From Betaproteobacteria bacterium (GTDB lineage Bacteria > Pseudomonadota > Gammaproteobacteria > Burkholderiales > Rhodocyclaceae), in the NCBI GenBank assembly GCA_016720065.1, contig JADJXY010000002.1:819001-883000 (forward strand): a stretch of 64,000 nt of DNA. The letters are read 5' to 3'. This document shows positions 55,756 through 63,493 of this stretch, piece after piece. The position numbers and the translations under genes were made by a program. The notes under the pieces are model-generated. The model made no database searches, was not told the DNA's origin, and saw only the letters and a program-made list of their open reading frames with translations. The first letter of the stretch is position 1; the number at the start of each line of letters is the position of its first letter.

Positions 55756-57545
55756 GAGGCTGTAGAAAAACCCATTTTTCCAACCCCTGCCCCGCATTGG
55801 CAGGATTTTTTGCAGGCGGGTGGCGGCCGGTTGGAATCCGGGGTGAAGCGGTGGAAATGCTGATCGCGAGCCAGCGGCGGGGGCCGGAAGGCGGTGCTTG
55901 GGAGATTGGGGAGAAGTCACGCGGGCCGTTCATCGGCTGATCCTCATCCGGCGTACCCATGGTGGGCCAGCTTTTCGATGTTGTGGACCACGCAGTAGAG
56001 CTTCCACTGTCCATCCACCTTGGCGCGCCCCCGCAGGGCAAAACGATCCATCCGCTTGTTGCCCCGCACGTTGCCGAACACCGGCTCCACGGTGGCGAAA
56101 CGCCGGCCATAGCGGCGTCGGCCTTCCTCGCTGTCGATGGCCTGCTTCATCCGGTCGGTATGGCTCTCCGTGGCGCCGGGCGCCTTGCCCCGGAAGAAAC
56201 AGACCTGTCGGACCAGGGTCTTCTCCGGGGTTCTCAGGCATCGCGCCCGCAGTTCGCAGGGCACACAGTCCCGCTGGGCGCCGAGAACTTGGTGGGCCAG
56301 GTGGCCGTTGTGGATGCAGTTCGACCCGTTCTGGTAAAGGGCCTTGCCCGCCGGGCAGAGGCAGGTGCCCGCCTCGGGGTCGTAGTCGAAATCGGCCGGC
56401 CGGAAGCGCTTGGCTGCTTTCGGCGGCTTGCCCTTGTCGTAGAGCGGATCAGGCTTGGCCCGGTGGCGGCCCTGGTCCTGAAAGCGCTCGTCCCGCTGGC
56501 GCATGCCGGCATCGGCGATGAGGGCCGGGACGGCGGCCTCGGCCAAGGCCTTCAGATTGGCCTCGCTGTGATAGCCGGCATCGGCGGTGATGAGCGTCTC
56601 CGGCGTACGCAGTGATCGGGTCGCCTCCACCACCGGCAGCAGCAATTCCTGCTCGGAACCGGTGCCGTGGGCCTGAGCATCGACGATGACCTGGGCCTGC
56701 GCATCCACCGCCGCCACCCCGGTATAACCCTGGATGACCCCTTGCTGGTGGCCATCTTGGCGGACTCGTTGTCGGTTTGGTTGGAGAGCCGCACGGCGCC
56801 CTTGGCGCCGGTGCGATCCTTGGGGTGGGCAGTGAGCCATTCCCGGTTCTTCTTGGCCTCCGCCTGCAGCCGGGCCAGTTGCCGAGCCTCCCGGTCGGAA
56901 GGTCCGCCGTTGCCGCCGGCATCGGCCTCGCGGTGGCGATCCAGCATCTTCTTCGCCGCGGCCTCCATCTTCTCGGCCCGGCGCAGGAAATCCGCCCGGG
57001 TGCCGCTCCTCGTCTTGCTCGCGTTGCTGGGGAGCTTCACCCCATCGATGGCGAACATCTCCCGACCGATGAGTCCCTGGCGATCGCAGATGGTCAGCAC
57101 CTGGGCGAAGAGTTGGGCGGCCAGGTCGCCCAGATTGGCGACGAAGGCGGCCAGGGTGGTGAAATGGGGTTGGGAATCACCGGATAGCGCCATGAACACG
57201 ACGTTCTCCCGGCAGGCCGCTTCGATCCGACGGGAGCCGACGATGCCCCGGCTGTAGGCGAGCAGCACGACCTTGAGGAGTACCGCTGGGGCATAGGCGC
57301 TGGCGCCCTGCTGGTCATTGCGGTAGCGGGCTTCCAGGGCCGAGAGGTCAAGCTCGTGATCCACCAGGTAGTTCAGGGCATGCTCGAAGGTGCCGGGAAC
57401 GAGTTGCTGGTCGAAATCGACCGGCAACAGTTTCAGCCCCTTATGCACCGGCTTGAATCGCGCCATTCCCGCCTCCACGAAATGCATTCGACATTGTGTG
57501 ATTTTGCCAGGACTGGCAGCGGTTTGGGGGTTTTTCTACAGCCTC
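55756..57545 (-). mobile_element. IS1182-type insertion sequence, copy 2, inserted in an attC core
   Basis: A 1790-bp copy, nearly identical to copy 1, with the same termini and orientation. The minus-strand junctions read ACGTT-IS-GTTAGGCGTC, again a 3-bp GTT repeat at the R' core (attC site 3). It is one base shorter than copy 1 because of a deletion in a G run of the transposase gene. Confidence 0.9.
55944..57487 (-). pseudogene. Transposase of IS copy 2, frameshifted
   Basis: Compared with copy 1, the run of five C (54141-54145) is four C here (56738-56741), shifting the frame between an N-terminal part (from 57487) and a C-terminal part (to 55944). A second pair of single-base changes near 56283-56296 (one loss, one gain) cancels out. 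Otherwise it is almost identical to the intact gene. Programmed frameshifting is unlikely because copy 1 reads through in one frame. Confidence 0.8.
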
Positions 57546-57640
57546 AACGTCTGACGTGAGGGGCCGCCGGAGCGGCGAAGCCGCGGAGGGTACCGGCAAG
57601 CGCAGCTTGCCGGCGGTCCCTCTCGACGGATGGGTTGGGC
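57546..57640 (-). other. attC site 3 (distal arm, interrupted by IS copy 2)
   Basis: Minus strand GCCCAAC (57640-57634), a hairpin including CGGCAAGC-TGC-GCTTGCCG and GCGGCTTCGCCGC, ending CAGACGTT at the IS. The rest of the R' core (GTTAGGCG) lies at 55749-55755 on the other side of the IS. Confidence 0.8.
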
Positions 57641-57641
57641 C

Positions 57642-57932
57642 TCAATCGGCGCTCCAATTGCAGACTTGGACGTTGTCACTGTGGATTGACAAGGCGCGAA
57701 CGACGCCGCCAAGAACGGCGTTGAACAGTCGACCTTCACCTTCGCCTGCGACAACCACATGTTGACAGTCGTCGTCTTCAGCGGGACGAAGACGGACAGT
57801 AACGGTTTCATGTTCCGACTGTAGGTCGACGCTGTAGCCGACACCACCACGAAACTCAGGATAACTTCCAAATTCCGCTGCCAAGTCGGTTGGCAGAGAG
57901 AAGTAAGAGTCGATGCGGATAGCGTGTTTCAT
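57642..57932 (-). CDS. Cassette 3: small hypothetical protein
   Basis: A 96-residue soluble acidic protein with no family recognised (IRIDSYFSLPTDLAAEFGSYPEF; EHETVTVRLRPAEDDDCQHVVVAG). I chose ATG 57932; TTG 57941 is an alternative. The stop lies two bases from the core of attC site 3, and the start lies next to the R' core of attC site 4, so it is a minimal one-gene cassette. Confidence 0.6.
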   Translation of the reverse strand: MKHAIRIDSYFSLPTDLAAEFGSYPEFRGGVGYSVDLQSEHETVTVRLRPAEDDDCQHVVVAGEGEGRLFNAVLGGVVRALSIHSDNVQVCNWSAD

Positions 57933-57935
57933 GAG

Positions 57936-58007
57936 GCCCAACGTTGAAAATCACCGGACGCAGGCAAGCGCAGCTTGCCGGAGGTCCGGTGGATTGGAAT
58001 GTTCGGC
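57936..58007 (-). other. attC site 4 (intact)
   Basis: Minus strand GCCGAAC ... GTTGGGC, 72 bases, with the hairpin CACCGGAC / GTCCGGTG and inner GGCAAGC-TGC-GCTTGCC, the same inner arm as attC site 3. No IS is inserted here. Confidence 0.85.
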
Positions 58008-58008
58008 G

Positions 58009-58227
58009 TCATTGCTTGCACACTTGAGTTTCCCAACCGTCGTACTCTCCGCCATTCTCACGAGCGGCGCGGCTAAGCTGAAGCGTAGTTCTATTCATTG
58101 AGCGGTAGTCTGGCAGGCCAACGTGACTAAGTTTGGCGGTGAATGGGCCACCCTTCGCATCGGGTGTTTCATAGAGCTCAATGCTTTCGATACTAACCTT
58201 TGCATAAACAATGTCATTCAGCGGCAT
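58009..58227 (-). CDS. Cassette 4, second gene: small hypothetical protein
   Basis: A 72-residue protein with no recognised domain (IVYAKVSIESIELYETPDAKGGPF; RSMNRTTLQLSRAARENGGEYDG). Its ATG originally overlapped the end of the upstream gene; an IS630-type element now sits immediately before it and has removed its coupling to the upstream gene. The stop is one base from attC site 4. Confidence 0.5.
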   Translation of the reverse strand: MPLNDIVYAKVSIESIELYETPDAKGGPFTAKLSHVGLPDYRSMNRTTLQLSRAARENGGEYDGWETQVCKQ

Positions 58228-59248
58228 ATTGGCACTCGGGCTGGCGAAAGAAGGATTTCACCAACCCGGGCAACTTCTGGATTCGGCGCAGGGCCCCGAG
58301 GGCCAACCGCTTCATCTCGTCTTTGGACTGCACCAGTTGCCGGGCGACCTGGCGTTTCACGTGTGCCCAGACCTGCTCGTCAGGATTGATCTGGGGCGAG
58401 TACGGCGGCAGGTAGAACAGCTTGAGCCTGCCGTTCTGGGCCTCGACGAAGGTCTTGATCAGTTTCGCCTTGTGGATCGGATGACCATCTACGATCAGGA
58501 ACACCGGCTTTTCAGCCCCGATCAGCAGGCGCTTGAGGAATTCCCGGAAGACTTCGGCATTGACCGTGCCGTCGTGCAGCATGAAGCGGAATTCGCCTTG
58601 CGGACTGACGGCCGAGATCATGTTCAGGGAGAAGCGGCGCCCGGTCACTTCCACCACCGGGGTCTCGCCTACCGGCGCCCAGGTCGTCCCCGTGTGGTAG
58701 TCGGAACGGATGCCCGATTCATCGGCAAAGTAGATCGTCGCTCCGGCGGCCTTGGCTTCGGCACGGATCGCCGGGTAGATTTCCGCTTCCCAGGCCCGCA
58801 CCAGGGTCGCATCCTGCTGCCATGCTTGGTAGAGCGGCTTCTGGGCCGAGAAGCCCAACAGCTTCATGATGCGGCTGACCGAGGCCAGCGAGAGCTTCTT
58901 GCCGAATTCGCGTTCGATCAGCGCGGCGATCAGCGACAGCGTCCACAGACCAAAGGCAAACTTGAATTGCAGCGGGGTATGGTCTTTCACCGCCTGGGCC
59001 AGCCAGCGCATTTCATCCGCGCTTACCTTCGGCGGGCGCCCCGGAATCGGCTTGGACAACAGCGCGTTCTGCCCACCGTTGGCAAAATCGGCCAGCCAGC
59101 GAAAGACACTGCGCACATTGACGCCGTAGGCGGCGGCAACGCTGTTCACGTCCTGCCCCTCACGGATGGCCTTGATCGCCTGTTGCCGCATCACCGGCAG
59201 GGCGGCTCGGCCGTGCTTACGACCGTCGGTAGTTCTTTTGCATTTCAT
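58214..59248 (-). CDS. IS630-family transposase
   Basis: A 344-residue transposase with an N-terminal helix-turn-helix (VNSVAAAYGVNVRSVFRWLADF) and a DDE domain: IYFADESGIRSDYHTGTTWAP (first Asp), VFLIVDGHPIHKAKLIKTFV (second Asp), LKLFYLPPYSPQINPDEQVWAHVK (Glu in the PYSPxxNPxE motif). The frame has no stop before the element's end; its stop (58214-58216) lies in the flanking cassette DNA. It appears intact. Confidence 0.85.
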   Translation of the reverse strand: MKCKRTTDGRKHGRAALPVMRQQAIKAIREGQDVNSVAAAYGVNVRSVFRWLADFANGGQNALLSKPIPGRPPKVSADEMRWLAQAVKDHTPLQFKFAFGLWTLSLIAALIEREFGKKLSLASVSRIMKLLGFSAQKPLYQAWQQDATLVRAWEAEIYPAIRAEAKAAGATIYFADESGIRSDYHTGTTWAPVGETPVVEVTGRRFSLNMISAVSPQGEFRFMLHDGTVNAEVFREFLKRLLIGAEKPVFLIVDGHPIHKAKLIKTFVEAQNGRLKLFYLPPYSPQINPDEQVWAHVKRQVARQLVQSKDEMKRLALGALRRIQKLPGLVKSFFRQPECQYAAE

Positions 59249-59253
59249 TAGCA
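58229..59253 (-). mobile_element. IS630-type insertion sequence inside cassette 4
   Basis: About 1025 bp. The heptamer AATATGC occurs at both junctions on the minus strand and contains the TA that IS630-family elements duplicate; ends are therefore accurate only to a few bases. The end sequences share a weak inverted repeat (GCRAAAGAA). Removing the element restores an uninterrupted junction between two overlapping cassette genes. Confidence 0.75.
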
Positions 59254-59858
59254 TATTTTATCATGTTTGTGACAATGCTTTCTGAAAAGTTAGTAACATC
59301 CTTGACGCTAGCGATGAATGCAGCGCGTTGGGGTTCAGTTTTGAAGTAAGCCCAGTGCTCGATAGGACGTGGTGTTTGAAGAGAATCACCTTCCTTCACC
59401 AGTGCGTTCTGAACGCGTAAGTCCAGAACAACTTGCCAGTCGTCATCTGTCGGGAACAGGTCGTTCCAGTAATGCGACCGCTGGGGGTCTAGCTCGTGAA
59501 ATAGCTCAATCCGATGACCATGAAGAGAACCAGCAGTCTTCGCCAGAGCCATGCAAGCTGGCGCGCTTAGCGACGTGTAGAAGCAAAAATACCTATAGCC
59601 ATTCGTTGTGACGCGGCCAACCTGAAGTCCGTCGCTCGGCTGGAATTGGTCGGAAAGAAAGTCCTCGACTGCGTTCAAGTGTAAAAACTCATCTCCGTGC
59701 GGCAGGCCGCGATCATCTGGGGCGAGCAAGGCCACGTTGAAACGCGCAAAGAATTCGAATGACAACGATTCGAGATCAGCCCTCACGCCGTGGTCATAGG
59801 CAATGAAGGCCGAATGGTCTCCAATCGTGCAGGGGAACTGCTCCCAATGGTCGCTCAT
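59217..59858 (-). CDS. Cassette 4, first gene: hypothetical protein with 3' end altered by IS630
   Basis: A 213-residue frame of unknown function (SFEFFARFNVALLAPDDRGLPHGDEF, RYFCFYTSLSAPACMALAKTAGS, PIEHWAYFKTEPQRAAFIASVKDV). The last ten residues come from the IS630 element. Without the IS the protein would end IKYAAE and its stop would overlap the start of the next cassette gene. The effect on function is probably slight, because only the last three or so residues are replaced. The start is next to the R' core of attC site 5. Confidence 0.65.
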   Translation of the reverse strand: MSDHWEQFPCTIGDHSAFIAYDHGVRADLESLSFEFFARFNVALLAPDDRGLPHGDEFLHLNAVEDFLSDQFQPSDGLQVGRVTTNGYRYFCFYTSLSAPACMALAKTAGSLHGHRIELFHELDPQRSHYWNDLFPTDDDWQVVLDLRVQNALVKEGDSLQTPRPIEHWAYFKTEPQRAAFIASVKDVTNFSESIVTNMIKYANEMQKNYRRS

Positions 59859-59867
59859 GATTTTGAC

Positions 59868-59939
59868 GCCGAACGTGCTAGCTCAGCGGACGGCGGGCAG
59901 CGAAGCTGGCCGACGGTCCGCTGGAGCGGGATGTTATGC
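59868..59939 (-). other. attC site 5 (intact)
   Basis: Minus strand GCATAAC ... GTTCGGC, 72 bases, with stem CAGCGGAC / GTCCGCTG. The first core contains the stop of the cassette 5 gene. No IS is inserted. Confidence 0.85.
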
Positions 59940-60554
59940 GGCACATAGCGCCTCCAGTTTTTTGATGATTTCGTCGTACTGGGACGTAACAAGTCCGATG
60001 GATGGGTGGTAGCGGAAACCGGAATGCTCGTGACTTGCGGCCCCAAGCGCACTTTTAGCATGGCTGCTGGCAGTTTCAGATTCTCCAGCAGCACCTGCGA
60101 TCAGTGCTTGTGCGGCATGCCAACGGAAGTGATCTACGGGAAACATTAAGCGAGGCTCGTGGAGGTCAAGCAGTTCTTTCGCGCGCTCGTAGTGCTCCCG
60201 AATACAGCGAGTGGCTACAAGGTACGGAAGCTCGATGTACGCTTGTGTTAGGAGATTTGGGAACACAGATTCCCTTGCCAGGGATTCTTCGTAGGCAGCT
60301 ATTGCTTCCTCAATACGCCCAAGCGTCAGGAATGCCGTGGCTCGATCAACATAAGCCTGAGCATGATCGAAATCGTCTTGCAACTCGAAATAGCGATCAA
60401 GTAGCTTCAGGGCGGCTTCTGGATGGGAGCGTGCAAGTGTGCAACTTTGGATACGGAGATACTGCTCCTTTCTTCGGGCGCGGCGGAGCCTATGATCGAA
60501 GGCTCGTTCGATGTCCTCGTTCCATGTCGTATTGCGAAACCAATCAGTGCTCAT
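59934..60554 (-). CDS. Cassette 5: TPR-like hypothetical protein
   Basis: A 206-residue helical protein with TPR-type repeats (SHPEAALKLLDRYFELQDDFDHAQAYVDRATAFLTLGRIEEAIAAYEESLA, YERAKELLDLHEPRL). No signal peptide. Function unknown; probably a protein-interaction scaffold. Starts at ATG 60554; the frame can be extended into the adjacent IS but that is accidental. Its TAA lies inside the core of attC site 5. Confidence 0.65.
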   Translation of the reverse strand: MSTDWFRNTTWNEDIERAFDHRLRRARRKEQYLRIQSCTLARSHPEAALKLLDRYFELQDDFDHAQAYVDRATAFLTLGRIEEAIAAYEESLARESVFPNLLTQAYIELPYLVATRCIREHYERAKELLDLHEPRLMFPVDHFRWHAAQALIAGAAGESETASSHAKSALGAASHEHSGFRYHPSIGLVTSQYDEIIKKLEALCAA

Positions 60555-60570
60555 TGTCTTGTCGCATAAC

Positions 60571-62360
60571 GAGGCTGTAGAAAAACCCATTTTTCCAACC
60601 CCTGCCCCGCATTGGCAGGATTTTTTGCAGGCGGGTGGCGGCCGGTTGGAATCCGGGGTGAAGCGGTGGAAATGCTGATCGCGAGCCAGCGGCGGGGGCC
60701 GGAAGGCGGTGCTTGGGAGATTGGGGAGAAGTCACGCGGGCCGTTCATCGGCTGATCCTCATCCGGCGTACCCATGGTGGGCCAGCTTTTCGATGTTGTG
60801 GACCACGCAGTAGAGCTTCCACTGTCCATCCACCTTGGCGCGCCCCCGCAGGGTAAAACGATCCATCCGCTTGTTGCCCCGCACGTTGCCGAACACCGGC
60901 TCCACGGTGGCGAAACGCCGGCCATAGCGGCGTCGGCCTTCCTCGCTGTCGATGGCCTGCTTCATCCGGTCGGTATGGCTCTCCGTGGCGCCGGGCGCCT
61001 TGCCCCGGAAGAAACAGACCTGTCGGACCAGGGTCTTCTCCGGGGTTCTCAGGCATCGCGCCCGCAGTTCGCAGGGCACACAGTCCCGCTGGGCGCCGAG
61101 AACTTGGTGGCCAGGTGGCCGTTGTGGATGCAGTTCGACCCGTTCTGGTAAAGGGCCTTGCCCGCCGGGCAGAGGCAGGTGCCCGCCTCGGGGTCGTAGT
61201 CGAAATCGGCCGGCCGGAAGCGCTTGGCTGCTTTCGGCGGCTTGCCCTTGTCGTAGAGCGGATCAGGCTTGGCCCGGTGGCGGCCCTGGTCCTGAAAGCG
61301 CTCGTCCCGCTGGCGCATGCCGGCATCGGCGATGAGGGCCGGGACGGCGGCCTCGGCCAAGGCCTTCAGATTGGCCTCGCTGTGATAGCCGGCATCGGCG
61401 GTGATGAGCGTCTCCGGCGTACGCAGTGATCGGGTCGCCTCCACCACCGGCAGCAGCAATTCCTGCTCGGAACCGGTGCCGTGGGCCTGAGCATCGACGA
61501 TGACCTGGGCCTGCGCATCCACCGCCGCCACCCCGGTATAACCCTGGATGACCCCTTGCTGGTGGCCATCTTGGCGGACTCGTTGTCGGTTTGGTTGGAG
61601 AGCCGCACGGCGCCCTTGGCGCCGGTGCGATCCTTGGGGTGGGCAGTGAGCCATTCCCGGTTCTTCTTGGCCTCCGCCTGCAGCCGGGCCAGTTGCCGAG
61701 CCTCCCGGTCGGAAGGTCCGCCGTTGCCGCCGGCATCGGCCTCGCGGTGGCGATCCAGCATCTTCTTCGCCGCGGCCTCCATCTTCTCGGCCCGGCGCAG
61801 GAAATCCGCCCGGGTGCCGCTCCTCGTCTTGCTCGCGTTGCTGGGGAGCTTCACCCCATCGATGGCGAACATCTCCCGACCGATGAGTCCCTGGCGATCG
61901 CAGATGGTCAGCACCTGGGCGAAGAGTTGGGCGGCCAGGTCGCCCAGATTGGCGACGAAGGCGGCCAGGGTGGTGAAATGGGGTTGGGAATCACCGGATA
62001 GCGCCATGAACACGACGTTCTCCCCGGCAGGCCGCTTCGATCCGACGGGAGCCGACGATGCCCCGGCTGTAGGCGAGCAGCACGACCTTGAGGAGTACCG
62101 CTGGGGCATAGGCGCTGGCGCCCTGCTGGTCATTGCGGTAGCGGGCTTCCAGGGCCGAGAGGTCAAGCTCGTGATCCACCAGGTAGTTCAGGGCATGCTC
62201 GAAGGTGCCGGGAACGAGTTGCTGGTCGAAATCGACCGGCAACAGTTTCAGCCCCTTATGCACCGGCTTGAATCGCGCCATTCCCGCCTCCACGAAATGC
62301 ATTCGACATTGTGTGATTTTGCCAGGACTGGCAGCGGTTTGGGGGTTTTTCTACAGCCTC
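60571..62360 (-). mobile_element. IS1182-type insertion sequence, copy 3, inserted in an attC core
   Basis: A 1790-bp copy with the same termini and orientation as copies 1 and 2. The minus-strand junctions read AACGTT-IS-GTTATGCGAC, a GTT repeat at the R' core of attC site 6. Confidence 0.9.
60759..62302 (-). pseudogene. Transposase of IS copy 3, multiply frameshifted
   Basis: Three single-base indels relative to copy 1: one extra base near 62022-62025 (CCCC for CCC), the same G-run deletion as copy 2 (61552-61555), and one loss near 61098 that is shared with copy 2 but without its compensating gain. It cannot make a full transposase. The shared changes place copies 2 and 3 in one lineage. 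Confidence 0.85.
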
Positions 62361-62437
62361 AACGTTCAAGGTAACGGGCTGGCTGGAAGCGGGCGAAGCC
62401 CGCTGTAAGCCAGTCCCTGTTGACCGCAGTGTTAGGC
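62361..62437 (-). other. attC site 6 (distal arm, interrupted by IS copy 3)
   Basis: Minus strand GCCTAAC (62437-62431), then an imperfect palindrome around ACTGGCTTACAGCGGGC and GCCCGCTTCCAGCCAGC, ending GAACGTT at the IS. The remaining core bases (GTTATGC) are at 60564-60570. Confidence 0.8.
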
Positions 62438-63136
62438 CGTTTTTGGGACAATTGGGCCACCATAGCGATCTGCGAGCTGCTGACTGAACCGACCTACAAG
62501 CGCAAAAACAAGTTTTGCTGCCTCACTGATGTAGTCCGGTGAAACAACGATTGTGCTGTCTTCGATCTCCACTCCCGGTATCTTTGCGACGAGTGTTTTG
62601 ATTTCCTTTTCTTTCCCGGCGGGAAGATCCATTAGGCGACCATTTCGGTGCGCAATGAAATTACGCAGTTCTTGGAGTTGACCGAGGCGTTCGCGCTCTT
62701 GTTCAGACCATGGCAATTGAATCCGAAGCACCCCTTCAAAATACTTCTCTATTTGGTTTCGGAAATTATTGGCTCGAACATCTCGGAATGCGAGGCCAAT
62801 ATTTTCACGCTTGCCGACGTAGATGGCGAAATCTGTGAGAAAGGACTCAAATAACCCCCAGATTGGCACAAGCGCACCAATACGAAAGAAGCGTGGAATT
62901 TGACGATCTACAGCTTCGTCAATCTCGGAAAGCCTTGCCCCATATTCATGATATTCGAGGCTGCATTTCTCGTTCTCAAGCCCGCGCTCGGCGCGTAGTC
63001 GGTATTGTGCTTGTGCATGCGATATCTGTTCTTCAAGGACATTTAAGTAACTTTCCAATGCCCACGATTCATACCCGAAGGATATGCCCGGAAAGCCGAG
63101 ATCAAGGTTCAGAAGTTGCTCAATATCCAATGCCAT
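62432..63136 (-). CDS. Cassette 6, second gene: hypothetical protein
   Basis: A 234-residue soluble, charged helical protein with no recognised family (SFGYESWALESYLNVLEEQISHAQ, RIGALVPIWGLFESFLTDFAIYVGKRENIGLAF, LGQLQELRNFIAHRNGRLMDL). The RNFIAHRNG segment is reminiscent of HEPN-like helical proteins (an R-x4-6-H motif), but this is weak. ATG 63136 is ten bases after the preceding gene, so the two form one cassette. The stop is in attC site 6. Confidence 0.6.
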   Translation of the reverse strand: MALDIEQLLNLDLGFPGISFGYESWALESYLNVLEEQISHAQAQYRLRAERGLENEKCSLEYHEYGARLSEIDEAVDRQIPRFFRIGALVPIWGLFESFLTDFAIYVGKRENIGLAFRDVRANNFRNQIEKYFEGVLRIQLPWSEQERERLGQLQELRNFIAHRNGRLMDLPAGKEKEIKTLVAKIPGVEIEDSTIVVSPDYISEAAKLVFALVGRFSQQLADRYGGPIVPKTA

Positions 63137-63146
63137 AGTGGTTTTC

Positions 63147-63470
63147 TCAGAAACTCTTGCAAATGCGGTTACCCCAATTATCAACCCACGGATGTGTTCC
63201 TGCGGGGCAACCTTTTGACGTGTCGTAGTACTGCTTGTCTCCGTCAAAACTTTTGCAGATTCGATTGCCCCAACCGTCAACCCATGGATGGGTGCCAGCT
63301 GGACAGTTTTCCGTGCTGCCTTGAATGGTTGTGGTTTGCTCCGAATCAAATCGCTTGCATATCTGATTGCCCCATTGATCTACCCAGGGATGTGAGCCAG
63401 CAGGGCAGCCTGCTTCTGCTGCAAGTGATACAGCGAAAACAAAAAATCCAATGAAAATACGTGCTCGCAT
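63147..63470 (-). CDS. Cassette 6, first gene: secreted protein with three cysteine-containing repeats
   Basis: A 107-residue protein with a signal peptide (RIFIGFFVFAVSLAAEAG) followed by three near-identical motifs, CPAGSHPWVDQWGNQICKRF, CPAGTHPWVDGWGNRICKSF and CPAGTHPWVDNWGNRICKSF, spaced by 11-20 residue linkers. Each carries two cysteines that could form a small disulfide-bonded loop. Very strong ribosome site AAAGGAG. Family not recognised. Confidence 0.7.
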   Translation of the reverse strand: MRARIFIGFFVFAVSLAAEAGCPAGSHPWVDQWGNQICKRFDSEQTTTIQGSTENCPAGTHPWVDGWGNRICKSFDGDKQYYDTSKGCPAGTHPWVDNWGNRICKSF

Positions 63471-63486
63471 AACTGTGCTCCTTTCG

Positions 63487-63493
63487 GCCTAAC
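63487..63493 (-). other. Remnant R' core of the next attC site
   Basis: GCCTAAC on the plus strand (GTTAGGC on the minus) immediately precedes IS copy 4, matching the other IS-attC junctions. The rest of this attC lies beyond the window. Confidence 0.7.

Noticed and set aside
56720..56760. Programmed frameshift in the IS transposase
   Set aside because: The intact copy reads through this position in one frame with one extra base in the run, so loss of a base is the simpler explanation.
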